NCBI RefSeq assembly: GCF_000407145.1
Contig: NZ_KE136473.1
Span: forward strand, 972,489-1,036,488
Reading direction: 5' to 3'
DNA length: 64,000 nt
Source of the DNA: Enterococcus caccae ATCC BAA-1240
GTDB lineage: Bacteria; Bacillota; Bacilli; Lactobacillales; Enterococcaceae
Shown here piece after piece: positions 37,575-46,585 of this stretch. Numbering within the stretch: the first letter of the stretch is position 1; each line of letters opens with the position of its first letter. A program made the position numbers and the translations under genes. The notes beneath the pieces are model-generated. The model was not told the origin of the DNA. It searched no databases and saw only the letters and a list, made by a program, of their open reading frames with translations.

Positions 37575-37664
37575 ATGAAAAAATCGAAAAGGTCTACACC
37601 ATTCTTGACTTTGTTTGATTTTAAGAGTACCGTTAAAGTAGAAAAATTAAAGAAAGAAGGATGA
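37575..37664 (+). CDS. Short open frame after the PlcR-like regulator (candidate peptide)
   Basis: A 29-codon frame starting MKKSKRSTPFLTLFDF, ten bases after the regulator stop. It has a basic start and a short hydrophobic segment but a lysine-rich tail, and no ribosome binding site is visible. It ends inside the nagA leader. Its position matches papR after plcR, but this may be chance. Confidence 0.2.
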   Translation: MKKSKRSTPFLTLFDFKSTVKVEKLKKEG

Positions 37665-37666
37665 AG

Positions 37667-38815
37667 ATGAGAACGTTTATCTTTGCTGAAAAGTTCTTTT
37701 TAAAAAGTGATGTAAAAGGACCTGGATATTTAGAAATTACAGATGGTTTATTTGGAGACTTTTATAAAGAAGTGCCAGAAAGTGATGCAAAAGTGATTAA
37801 AGAAGCAGGAAAATGGATTGCACCTGGGTTAGTGGATACCCATATTCATGGGTATATGAATCATGATGTGATGGATAGTGATGCAGAAGGTCTAAAAGTA
37901 ATGTCAGAAGGGTTATTATCTTGTGGTGTTACGTCATTCTTACCGACAACCTTGACATCAAGTAAAGAACGCTTAAAAGATGTTGCTAAAACCATCGGTG
38001 AAGTCTACCAAGAAGTTCCTGGTGCAAAAGTACAAGGGATCTATTTTGAAGGACCATTCTTTACTGAAGAACACAAAGGTGCTCAAAATCCTAGTTATTT
38101 TGGCGACCCAGATCTTGATACATTCAACGAATGGCAAGAAGCTTCAGGTGGTTTGATCAAAAAAATCGCTTTGGCGCCAGAACGTAAAGGGGTCAAAGAA
38201 TTTGTCAAAGCAGTAACGGATGAAGGTGTCGTTGTTGCCTTAGGTCATAGTGATGCAACACTTGAACAAGCAACAGAAGCAGTGGAAGCTGGTGCTAGTG
38301 TTTTTGTTCATGCGTATAACGGAATGCGTGGGTTAAATCATCGTGAACCTGGTATGGTAGGTGCGTTGATGTCATTAAACCATGTTTTCTCCGAATTGAT
38401 TTGTGATGGACACCATGTACATCCAAATGCAGCAGATATTTTAATGGAAAAAGCTGGACATGATCATGTGGCGTTGATTACTGATTGTATGATGGCTGGC
38501 GGTATGCCTGATGGAAATTATAATCTGGGAGAATTCCCTGTTGTTGTAAAAGATGGTACAGCTCGCTTAGAGTCAGGTAATTTAGCTGGTAGCATCTTGA
38601 AATTAAAAGAAGCAATCAAAAATGTTGTGGATTGGGAGATCGCTACACCAGAACAAGCGATTTTGATGGCGACATTAGTTCCAGCCGTTAGTTGTAAAAT
38701 CGAAGATAAATGCGGTATGATCGCTAGCGGACGAGATGCTGACTTTATCGTATTGACTCCTAATATGGAATTAGAAGCAACTTACTTAGATGGGGTAGAA
38801 CGTTACCGTGCATAA
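37667..38815 (+). CDS. nagA: N-acetylglucosamine-6-phosphate deacetylase
   Basis: NagA removes acetate from GlcNAc-6-phosphate, feeding amino sugars to glycolysis and wall recycling. The protein is 382 aa, of the amidohydrolase fold: LVDTHIHGYMNHD (metal His pair), IYFEGPFF (metal Glu), ALGHSDAT, HAYNGM, SELICDGHHVHP and ITDCMMAGG (catalytic Asp). ATG 37667 is preferred because AAGAAGG would touch the in-frame ATG at 37661. It is a single gene; no nagB or PTS gene is adjacent. Confidence 0.95.
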   Translation: MRTFIFAEKFFLKSDVKGPGYLEITDGLFGDFYKEVPESDAKVIKEAGKWIAPGLVDTHIHGYMNHDVMDSDAEGLKVMSEGLLSCGVTSFLPTTLTSSKERLKDVAKTIGEVYQEVPGAKVQGIYFEGPFFTEEHKGAQNPSYFGDPDLDTFNEWQEASGGLIKKIALAPERKGVKEFVKAVTDEGVVVALGHSDATLEQATEAVEAGASVFVHAYNGMRGLNHREPGMVGALMSLNHVFSELICDGHHVHPNAADILMEKAGHDHVALITDCMMAGGMPDGNYNLGEFPVVVKDGTARLESGNLAGSILKLKEAIKNVVDWEIATPEQAILMATLVPAVSCKIEDKCGMIASGRDADFIVLTPNMELEATYLDGVERYRA

Positions 38816-38818
38816 ACA

Positions 38819-38862
38819 AAAAAACAGATTTTGGCTGATGAATGCCGAAATCTGTTTTTTTA
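38819..38862. terminator. Bidirectional terminator between nagA and the SUKH-like gene
   Basis: AAAAACAGATTTTGGC pairs with GCCGAAATCTGTTTTT (one mismatch). A tracts and T tracts flank it on both sides between convergent genes. Confidence 0.9.
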
Positions 38863-38864
38863 TT

Positions 38865-39251
38865 TTAGGGTTCCTTAGGCAATATTGATGAAATAATCGT
38901 CTTGTTAGTGTAAGCAATAAAGAAATCAGGTAGTTTAAGTTGATAGCTTTCAATATCTGCTTTATAAAGTGAAACAGGAATCACAAATGTTTGCTCATTT
39001 GTTCCTGCGATATAGTCCCCATCAATCGTTTGAGCCACGACTAAAAAGCCGCTTTCTTTCCAATTTGATAGGTCGTCTAATGAAATAGTGTCATCAGATG
39101 CAAGATACTGAATCGCTTGTTCAAATTGTTCTTCAAGTGTGTGACTGAAAATAATTGGACTGTTTTCATCTTGCTCATTCTCAAAAACAGTTTCTAAAAA
39201 GCTATGTGGATTGTTTTCTGTGAGTTCTTTTTTGATTTCTTGAAAGTCCAT
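38865..39251 (-). CDS. SMI1/KNR4 (SUKH)-like protein, possible immunity protein
   Basis: A 128-aa cytoplasmic protein. The segment WKESGFLVVAQTIDGDYIAG, then TFVIPVSLYKADIESYQLKL and PDFFIAY, resembles the SUKH core (a gly-rich IDGDYI strand and a terminal helix). SUKH proteins commonly act as immunity proteins against nuclease and deaminase toxins. It is encoded 64 bp after the membrane-anchored nuclease gene on the same strand, with its own strong site (CAGGAGGCG). The family call is by eye and only moderately sure; immunity function is inference. Confidence 0.55.
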   Translation of the reverse strand: MDFQEIKKELTENNPHSFLETVFENEQDENSPIIFSHTLEEQFEQAIQYLASDDTISLDDLSNWKESGFLVVAQTIDGDYIAGTNEQTFVIPVSLYKADIESYQLKLPDFFIAYTNKTIISSILPKEP

Positions 39252-39315
39252 AGATACGCCTCCTGATTTAAACGCTGAGTATGCTTATCTGATATGATTA
39301 CTCAGATGTAATAGT

Positions 39316-39984
39316 CTATCGTTCATTTAAAATCGTAACACGAAAATCAACAGTTGTATGTTTATTTAACCCTTTTGCCTCAAGGTCAATTTGCTTACAT
39401 AATAACGCTGTTCCCTCATAAACAGGTATTACGCGATAACGGATGGTTTCTCCCTTATCTAACGCTTGACGAACTTGGTTTTCATATTTAGTCATATACG
39501 GTGTATTGACCGGCGTTTGGTACAGCGTAGTGAGATTGCGAGGATCATCGCCTGAACCTCCGAGTTGGCGTCCAATCAAATGTCCTCTAGAATGAAGTGT
39601 AGGCTCTAAACCAGAAACAAAACCAGGCGGGCGAATATCTTTGTTAGCTGAGGTTCCAGTATTCACCATGGTAGGTTTCAATAAGGCATCTGCACCTGTT
39701 GCACGACCAAGCGAATCTAATGGGTGATAATCGATCCAACCATTTTTACTATCCGTTAACTCACTCGTTGAAAAAGTCGCAGTGCCTAACTCTTTAGGAC
39801 CGGGATTTGTAGAATTTATAGGTTTGGTTGTACTTGGTTTTGTTTGTTGTTGTGTGTGAATGCCAAATATTTCTTGGATATTTTCTGGAACTTGAACACC
39901 AAAGATGCCTAAAACTAAAATAATTAAAACTGCCACTAGCATAACTGCTGGACTAAATGGCGGTTTTTGTTTCTTTTTGACCAT
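39316..39984 (-). CDS. Membrane-anchored DNA/RNA non-specific endonuclease
   Basis: A 222-aa protein: one N-terminal helix (AVMLVAVLIILVLGIFGVQV), a Thr/Pro/Ser-rich spacer, and a beta-beta-alpha-metal nuclease domain. The catalytic motif is SRGHLIGRQLGG (DRGH in most family members, here Ser for Asp), with the metal-binding Asn in DDPRNLTTLYQTPVNT. It resembles streptococcal EndA/Spd-type nucleases that degrade DNA outside the cell for nutrients, uptake or net escape. It has AGGAGA upstream and heads a two-gene operon with the SUKH-like gene. Confidence 0.88.
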   Translation of the reverse strand: MVKKKQKPPFSPAVMLVAVLIILVLGIFGVQVPENIQEIFGIHTQQQTKPSTTKPINSTNPGPKELGTATFSTSELTDSKNGWIDYHPLDSLGRATGADALLKPTMVNTGTSANKDIRPPGFVSGLEPTLHSRGHLIGRQLGGSGDDPRNLTTLYQTPVNTPYMTKYENQVRQALDKGETIRYRVIPVYEGTALLCKQIDLEAKGLNKHTTVDFRVTILNER

Positions 39985-40148
39985 ATTTTTTCTCCTAACT
40001 TAAATAAAGCTGACTTTTATAGGGAATTCTTTATAAGTCATCCTTCTATTATACGAAAAAAAATCAAAAAATCAAAAAGCTTTTGAGCTGTTAGAGGACT
40101 TGTTGGCATACTTATGATAAAATTTCTTTGAGAGGGGATTGAAACGTC

Positions 40149-40850
40149 ATGGCTTATATCGAAGTAATTAATGAGTATAAAAGATATCATATGGGAGATA
40201 CGACAATTGCTGCAAATGATGGGATTACTTTTTCTGTAGAAAAAGGAGAGGTTGCGGTTATTTTAGGTCCAAGTGGGGCAGGTAAATCAACGGTGCTCAA
40301 TATTTTAGGGGGAATGGATTCTTGTGATGAAGGACAAATCATAATTGATGGGACTGATATCGCAAAATTCAATGAGAAACAATTAACCACCTACCGTAGA
40401 AATGATGTTGGGTTTGTTTTTCAATTTTATAATTTAGTCCCCAATTTAACGACGAAAGAAAATGTTGAGTTGGCTTCTCAAATTGTTTCAGACGCTCTAA
40501 ATCCAGAAGAAGTATTGGAATCTGTTGGGTTAGGGAAGCGTTTAGATAATTTTCCAGCACAATTGTCTGGCGGCGAACAACAACGTGTAACGATTGCTAG
40601 AGCAATTGCAAAACGCCCTAAATTATTGCTATGTGATGAACCTACAGGCGCATTAGATTATGAAACAGGAAAACAAATCCTAAATATCTTACAAGAGACT
40701 GCTCGTAATACCGGGACAACTGTCATCATTATCACTCACAATTCCGCAATTGCTCCAATGGCTGATCGTGTCATTCGAATCAACGATGCGAAGGTCCGAA
40801 GTGTGACACTTAATGATGAACCAAAACCTGTATCTGAGATAGAATGGTAG
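40149..40850 (+). CDS. ABC transporter ATP-binding protein
   Basis: A 233-aa ATPase with Walker [11 protein letters not shown] loop [12 protein letters not shown], signature [14 protein letters not shown], Walker [14 protein letters not shown] and H loop ITHN. It is of the LolD/MacB-like class that pairs with FtsX-type permeases. AGAGGGG precedes the ATG. The large permease gene follows within seven bases, so these two form the complete exporter. Confidence 0.94.
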   Translation: MAYIEVINEYKRYHMGDTTIAANDGITFSVEKGEVAVILGPSGAGKSTVLNILGGMDSCDEGQIIIDGTDIAKFNEKQLTTYRRNDVGFVFQFYNLVPNLTTKENVELASQIVSDALNPEEVLESVGLGKRLDNFPAQLSGGEQQRVTIARAIAKRPKLLLCDEPTGALDYETGKQILNILQETARNTGTTVIIITHNSAIAPMADRVIRINDAKVRSVTLNDEPKPVSEIEW

Positions 40851-40856
40851 GTGGTA

Positions 40857-43800
40857 ATGTTGAAAAAAACAGCCTTACTCAAAACAAGTTTTCGTGAAAT
40901 CAAACAGTCGAAAACACGGTTCATATCGATTCTAGGTATTATTTTTCTAGGTGTCATGGTTTTTGTTGGCCTAAAAGCTACAGGACCCGATATGACACAA
41001 ACTGCATCGAACTATTATCAAAAGCAAAAATTACCAGATGCTCGAATCGTTTCGACACTTGGCTTAACAGATAAAGATCTTGGTAAAGTAAAACAGGTAA
41101 AAGATGTAGACACAGTTTTTCCAAGATATACAAAAGATCTCGCGATCAGTGAACGAAACGTGGCAGTTAAGTTTGTCAGTTATGATATAAAGGTCAAACA
41201 ACCATTGATTGACTACAAAGTAGTGGCCGGTCGCATGCCTGAAAAAAGTGGTGAAGTTGTTTTAGATGATCTTGCACAACTGCGAGGGCATTATAAAATT
41301 GGAGAAATGTTGACTCTTTCAAAAGAAGACAACAAAGATAAAACTCTGAAAAAAGAACAGTTTAAAATCGTCGGATTTGTTCAATCACCTGAGTATATCG
41401 AAAATACATCAAGAGGCAATACAACAATTGGGAAAGGCTCACTAGATTTTTTTGCAGTCGTTCCAAAAGAAGACATGGACCTTTCAACCTATACAGAGAT
41501 TCTAGTGTCGTTTAAGGGGTTAAGCGGGATCGATAGTTATTCCTCGAAGTATAAAGATAAACGTGAAAAAGGTGTTACATCTGTTAAAAACGTTATGAAA
41601 GAACGTCCTGAACAACGTGTAGAAGAAATTCGAGAAGAATCAAAAGCATCCTTAGAAAAAGCACAAAAAGAAATTACGGATGGTGAAAATGCTTTAAAAG
41701 ATGCCGAGACAAAACTACAGGTTAGTGAACAAGAATTAGTATCAGGCAGGCAAGCATTAGCACAAGCTCAGGCTGACTATAGACAGCAAATCGCTACTGC
41801 AGAAAATGAACTTGTAGTGAATCAAACGGCGATTACAAATGGTGAGAACGAACTTGTGGTGCAAAAAAATCTTCTTGTAACGAAGCAAAACGAATTAGCG
41901 CAGGTGGCCAATCAAGTCACTGAAGGTCAAAATGCTTTACCAGGCTTACAACAACAACGGAACGAATTAGCTGCATCCAATGAATCATTGAATCAACTAG
42001 TTAATGGGTATCAAAGTTTAGGCTCTTCCATTGCCATTTTAGATCGTGTACCAGATGATTCATTAGCGGAAAGTATTGCAACAGCAGCTTCACAACTACA
42101 AGCGGAAGTTCAAGCTTTGGGTGCACCTGCTGAGGTTGCAGCGGCTGTCAATCAATTGATTGCTCAGCCGGAAAGAGGAAATATTGCGGTTGTTATGGGC
42201 GCAATTAACGTGGCCTTAGCGAATACAACATCCCAACAGGGGCAGATTGCACAAGGCATACAAACACTTGATCAAACGATCGGCACGATTAATCAATCAA
42301 TTGCTGAATATACGCAAGGCCAACAACAACTAGCGCAAGCTGAGGCACAACTAGCCCAAGCCCAAGCGCAATTAGCATCTGGTAAAGAACAGTTAATAGC
42401 AGGTCGAGCACAATTGGAACAGTCAAAACTTGACGGTCAAGCAAAACTAAACGAGGCCAAAGTAAAACTAGATGAAGGTCAATCTGCCTATGATCAGGGG
42501 CTAGCTGAATTTCAAAAGAACAAGACAGAAACACTCCCTAAGTTGAATGATGCCAAGCAACAATTAGAAAAGAAACAAAATGAGTTGGCTGATTTAAAAA
42601 CAACAGACTATTATTATTTTACAAGAGACGATAATCCAGGGTATTCAGAGTATGAAGATAACGCCAAGCGAATTTCTTCTCTTTCAACAGTCTTTCCAAT
42701 TTTCTTTTTCTTAATTGCAGCGTTAGTCAGTTTGACAACGATGACGCGTATGGTTGAGGAAAAGCGTATGGAAATAGGTAGCTTAAAAGCACTAGGGTAT
42801 AGAAATGGAGAAATTGCCTTTAAATTCTTAGTGTATGCGACTATTGCTAGCGTATGTGGCGCAGTTTTAGGTTTGTTTGTTGGCTATTATCTATTCCCTA
42901 CTATTATTTTTGATGCATATGGACAGTTATATAATATTCCTGATTTTGTTACACCGTGGTATTTAAGTTATAGTTTGATTGGTGTTTTAGTTGCAGTTTT
43001 ATGTACAGCGGGTGCTGCAATGGTCGTTTTAAGAATCGATTTATTCAGTACCCCAGCGAGTCTTTTACGTCCTAAAGCCCCTAAAGTAGGACAAAGAATA
43101 TGGTTAGAACGGATAAAACCAATTTGGAATCGATTGAACTTTATTCAAAAAGTTACAGCGCGAAATCTATTCCGTTATAAGCAACGAATGTTGATGACAG
43201 TTCTAGGAATCGCTGGGTGTATGGCGTTGATCATTACAGGATTTGGCTTAAAAGACTCTATTTCTGATATAGTAGAAGTACAGTTTAACAAAATCTGGCA
43301 TTATCAAGCAGTTGTTACCTTTAAAGAGGATGCTTCAGAAAAAGAAACTCAAAATTATCGTGCGGTATTAACTAAAGTAGATGGCTTGAAAGAAACGATG
43401 CCGTTATATGTAGAATCGTTAAAAACGACGAAAGAGTCGAATGCTAAACAAGATGTTTCGATTTATGTTCCTGAAAAAACAAACAAAATCGATCAATTTA
43501 TTCTATTTAATGACCGACAATCAGGTGAAAAATATCAGTTAACGGACGACGGTGTAATCATCAATGAAAAGTTAGCTAATCTATTTCATTACAAAACAGG
43601 AGATACACTCGTTTTAAAAAATAGTGATAACCAAGAATACAAACTCAAAATCAAAGCAATTGCTGAAAATTATACTGGTCATTTTGCGTATATGTCACCA
43701 GCTTATTATGAAAAAATATTCCAAAAAGTGCCGCTCTATAACACAGAATTTTTACTCTTTGATAAAGCACCAAGCGAAACAGTAGAGGCGTCAATCGGAA

Positions 43801-44285
43801 AAGAATTGATGGAAAATAAAAATGTATTAAATGTTTCCTTCTTATCGATTTCAAGCGATGCTTTAGATGATACGATCCATAGTTTGAATATCGTTGTATG
43901 GGTCTTAATCACAGTTTCTGGTTTGTTGGCGTTTATCGTTTTATACAATTTAACGAACATCAATATTTCGGAACGAATCAGAGAACTTTCCACAATTAAA
44001 GTACTAGGATTTTACGATAAAGAAGTGACAATGTATGTGTATCGTGAAAATATTATTTTAACAGCTATTGGTATCTTCTTCGGTTGTTTCTTTGGAAAAC
44101 TTGTTCATAGCTACGTGTTGACGACAGTTGAGGTTGACATGCTGATGTTCTCACCAACGATTCATTGGTTGAGTTATTTCTACTCAGCGTTGATCACATT
44201 ATTTTTTACTTTACTGGTTATGATTTTCATGCACAAAAAATTGAAAAAAGTTGATATGATTGAAGCTCTAAAATCAAATGAGTAA
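40857..44285 (+). CDS. Large FtsX-type ABC permease with extracellular coiled coil
   Basis: A 1142-aa permease. One transmembrane helix near residue 20-40 (TRFISILGIIFLGVMVFVGL) leads to an extracellular domain. It contains a coiled coil of some 300 residues rich in Gln/Ala/Glu (for example QQLAQAEAQLAQAQAQLASG). Two FtsX domains follow (VFPIFFFLIAALVSLTTMTR, MEIGSLKALGYRNGE; and VVWVLITVSGLLAFIVLYNL, ISERIRELSTIKVLG), with KKVDMIEALKSNE at the end. Such proteins export or extract lipids or peptides, or signal to wall hydrolases. ATG 40857 follows the ATPase stop closely. The substrate is unknown. Confidence 0.9.
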   Translation: MLKKTALLKTSFREIKQSKTRFISILGIIFLGVMVFVGLKATGPDMTQTASNYYQKQKLPDARIVSTLGLTDKDLGKVKQVKDVDTVFPRYTKDLAISERNVAVKFVSYDIKVKQPLIDYKVVAGRMPEKSGEVVLDDLAQLRGHYKIGEMLTLSKEDNKDKTLKKEQFKIVGFVQSPEYIENTSRGNTTIGKGSLDFFAVVPKEDMDLSTYTEILVSFKGLSGIDSYSSKYKDKREKGVTSVKNVMKERPEQRVEEIREESKASLEKAQKEITDGENALKDAETKLQVSEQELVSGRQALAQAQADYRQQIATAENELVVNQTAITNGENELVVQKNLLVTKQNELAQVANQVTEGQNALPGLQQQRNELAASNESLNQLVNGYQSLGSSIAILDRVPDDSLAESIATAASQLQAEVQALGAPAEVAAAVNQLIAQPERGNIAVVMGAINVALANTTSQQGQIAQGIQTLDQTIGTINQSIAEYTQGQQQLAQAEAQLAQAQAQLASGKEQLIAGRAQLEQSKLDGQAKLNEAKVKLDEGQSAYDQGLAEFQKNKTETLPKLNDAKQQLEKKQNELADLKTTDYYYFTRDDNPGYSEYEDNAKRISSLSTVFPIFFFLIAALVSLTTMTRMVEEKRMEIGSLKALGYRNGEIAFKFLVYATIASVCGAVLGLFVGYYLFPTIIFDAYGQLYNIPDFVTPWYLSYSLIGVLVAVLCTAGAAMVVLRIDLFSTPASLLRPKAPKVGQRIWLERIKPIWNRLNFIQKVTARNLFRYKQRMLMTVLGIAGCMALIITGFGLKDSISDIVEVQFNKIWHYQAVVTFKEDASEKETQNYRAVLTKVDGLKETMPLYVESLKTTKESNAKQDVSIYVPEKTNKIDQFILFNDRQSGEKYQLTDDGVIINEKLANLFHYKTGDTLVLKNSDNQEYKLKIKAIAENYTGHFAYMSPAYYEKIFQKVPLYNTEFLLFDKAPSETVEASIGKELMENKNVLNVSFLSISSDALDDTIHSLNIVVWVLITVSGLLAFIVLYNLTNINISERIRELSTIKVLGFYDKEVTMYVYRENIILTAIGIFFGCFFGKLVHSYVLTTVEVDMLMFSPTIHWLSYFYSALITLFFTLLVMIFMHKKLKKVDMIEALKSNE

Positions 44286-44297
44286 AACAAATGAGTA

Positions 44298-44347
44298 AAT
44301 GAAACGAATGGTCTTTTTCAAGACTTTTTCGTTTCATTCTTTTTTTG
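44298..44347 (+). terminator. Terminator after the large permease gene
   Basis: AATGAAACGAA/TTCGTTTCATT arms (perfect 11 bp), plus inner GTCTT/AAGAC pairing, followed by a T tract. Confidence 0.88.
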
Positions 44348-44515
44348 AAAACAAATACATTGTGCAGATGATTTTTTAAGATTCGCTATCCTTTTGTACG
44401 AAATATTGGTAAAATATAAGTATCTTCGGGAGAACGTTGAATGAGAATGGGAAGCCGAGTTAGCAAGGAACAATGATGAATGAAAACTCTTAGGTAGGAG
44501 AAAGGATGTGAGAAC

Positions 44516-45040
44516 GTGATACAAGGTATCCCACTTGAAACGATTTATCTTTACACATTGATTGTTTGTGCGGGGATCGCTGTGTTATTGGTGATTTTTG
44601 GAGATGTTTTTGATTTTGATGGACCGATTGATCCCATGTTAGCAATACCCTGGTTGGCTTTTACTTCATTATTCGGTTATTTAGGAGAGCGCTTGCTGGA
44701 GTGGCATCACCTGGTGCTATTTTTAGTTAGTGGAGCAATCGCTTCAATACTTGTTTTTTTGTTGAATTTTTATGTATTGATGCCAATGAAAAACGCAGAA
44801 TCAACCATCTCAATATCAGAGAAAGATATGGAAGGACATACCGCAACTGTTGTGACACCGATTCCAGTCGGTGGTATGGGGGAAATACAGTTGAAAAGTG
44901 TCACAGGATCGATCAGTCGACCAGCTGCTTTCTATGCTCCTCAAGAGCGAACAATCGAACGGGGAACACAAGTGTTGATTATTGAAATTAGAGAGCGTGT
45001 ATGTTACGTGGTTCCTTACGAAGGAAGTTTACAATTATAA
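44516..45040 (+). CDS. NfeD-like membrane protein (YuaF type)
   Basis: A 174-aa protein with three hydrophobic segments (IYLYTLIVCAGIAVLLVIFG, AIPWLAFTSLFGYLG, LVLFLVSGAIASILVFLLNF) and a C-terminal OB-fold NfeD domain (GHTATVVTPIPVGGMGEIQL). It starts at GTG with AGGAGAAAGG upstream. The flotillin gene follows after 20 bp. This is the B. subtilis yuaF-floT arrangement, in which the NfeD protein partners flotillin in membrane microdomains. Confidence 0.87.
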   Translation: MIQGIPLETIYLYTLIVCAGIAVLLVIFGDVFDFDGPIDPMLAIPWLAFTSLFGYLGERLLEWHHLVLFLVSGAIASILVFLLNFYVLMPMKNAESTISISEKDMEGHTATVVTPIPVGGMGEIQLKSVTGSISRPAAFYAPQERTIERGTQVLIIEIRERVCYVVPYEGSLQL

Positions 45041-45060
45041 AAGAGAAGGGGTAGAAGAAA

Positions 45061-46542
45061 ATGGAATTAGGGATTTTAGGACCAATTGTTCTGGTTGTGT
45101 TTATTTTATTAATGATGTTGATCGTGTTTATTTCGAAATATCAAACAGCTAAACCAGATGAAGCATTGATTATTAGTGGGAGTTACTTAGGGAGTAAAAA
45201 TGTGCATGCGGATGAGCGAGGCAATAAAATAAAAATCGTTCGTGGCGGTGGAGCCTTTGTATTGCCAGTGTTCCAACGTTCAAACCGTATTAGTCTGCTC
45301 TCAAGTAAATTGGATGTATCGACTCCAGAGGTTTACACAGAACAAGGGGTTCCAGTGATGTGTGATGGAACATCGATCATCAAAATCGGTTCATCAGTTG
45401 AAGAAATCGCAACAGCTGCGGAACAATTTTTAGGTAAAACGCGTGAAGAGCTTGAAAATGAAGCACGTGAAGTGCTAGAAGGACATCTTCGTTCGATTTT
45501 AGGTTCTATGACAGTGGAAGAAATTTATCAAAATCGTGATAAATTTAGCCAAAGTGTGCAAGAAGTAGCAAGTGTGGATTTAGCGAAAATGGGTCTGATC
45601 ATCGTATCATTTACCATTAAAGAAGTTCGCGATAAAAATGGCTACTTGGATTCTCTAGGTAAACCAAGAATCGCACAAGTTAAACGTGATGCAGATATCG
45701 CTGAAGCTGAGGCTTGGAAAGAAACACGAATCAAAAAAGCCGAAGCTGAAAAAGAATCACAACAAGCAGAATTACAACGTCAAACAGAAATTGCCGAAGC
45801 GTCAAAAGAAAAAGAATTAAAATTAGCAAGTTATAAAGAAGCGCAAGATATCGCAAAAGCCAAAGCCGACCAAGCTTACAATTTGGAAACAGCTAAAGCT
45901 CAACAAGAAGTTATTGCCCAAGAGATGGAAGTTAAAGTCATTGAACGTCAAAAACAAATCGAGTTGGAAGAAAAAGAAATCGTTCGTCGTGAAAAACAAT
46001 ACGATTCAGAAGTGAAGAAAAAAGCGGATGCTGATCGTTATGCAAAAGAGCAAGAAGCCCTGGCTCAAAAAGCTCGTGAAGTTGCCGAAGCTGAAGCAGA
46101 GCGTTTCCGTGTGGAATCATTAGCAGAAGCTGAAGCCAACCAAACACGTTTGGCAGGACAAGCTGAAGCAGAATCTATTTTAGCTCGTGGTGCGGCTGAA
46201 GCCGAAGCCAAACAAAAGATCGCCGATGCCTTCAAGGAATACGGCGAAGCAGCTGTCTTGAGTATGGTAATGGAAATGCTACCACAATTAATGAAAGAAG
46301 CTGCCCAACCGCTTAGCAACATTGACAAAATCTCTGTTGTCGATACAGGTAGTGGCGGTGAGAATGCGGGAGCTAACCGTATTACCAATTATGCGACAAA
46401 TTTATTAGCAGGAACACAGGAAACATTAAAGGAAACAACAGGGTTAGATGTAAAAGAACTTATTGAAAACTTTTCTAAAAAAGGAACCAACAGTAATGTG
46501 AATTTCTATGGAGATGACGCATCATCTAGTGATAAAGAATAA
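45061..46542 (+). CDS. floT: Flotillin (FloT/YuaG type)
   Basis: A 493-aa scaffold protein that marks functional membrane microdomains and affects fluidity, signalling and secretion. It has an N-terminal hydrophobic hairpin (ILGPIVLVVFILLMMLIVFI), a PHB/SPFH domain (VYTEQGVPVMCDGTSIIKIG, MTVEEIYQNRDKFSQSV), then a long coiled coil with Glu-Ala repeats (AEAEAERF, LAEAEANQ, GQAEAESI). AGAAGGGG lies before the ATG. It is cotranscribed with the NfeD gene. The symbol follows the B. subtilis homologue. Confidence 0.92.
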   Translation: MELGILGPIVLVVFILLMMLIVFISKYQTAKPDEALIISGSYLGSKNVHADERGNKIKIVRGGGAFVLPVFQRSNRISLLSSKLDVSTPEVYTEQGVPVMCDGTSIIKIGSSVEEIATAAEQFLGKTREELENEAREVLEGHLRSILGSMTVEEIYQNRDKFSQSVQEVASVDLAKMGLIIVSFTIKEVRDKNGYLDSLGKPRIAQVKRDADIAEAEAWKETRIKKAEAEKESQQAELQRQTEIAEASKEKELKLASYKEAQDIAKAKADQAYNLETAKAQQEVIAQEMEVKVIERQKQIELEEKEIVRREKQYDSEVKKKADADRYAKEQEALAQKAREVAEAEAERFRVESLAEAEANQTRLAGQAEAESILARGAAEAEAKQKIADAFKEYGEAAVLSMVMEMLPQLMKEAAQPLSNIDKISVVDTGSGGENAGANRITNYATNLLAGTQETLKETTGLDVKELIENFSKKGTNSNVNFYGDDASSSDKE

Positions 46543-46585
46543 CAAAAAGTGGCTAAAATCCAGTGAGATTTTAGCCACTTTTTTA
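46543..46585. terminator. Terminator between floT and the convergent ArAE gene
   Basis: Perfect 17-bp stem (AAAAAGTGGCTAAAATC and its complement) with a 6-base loop. T tracts occur on both strands, and its end overlaps the stop of the convergent gene. Confidence 0.92.
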
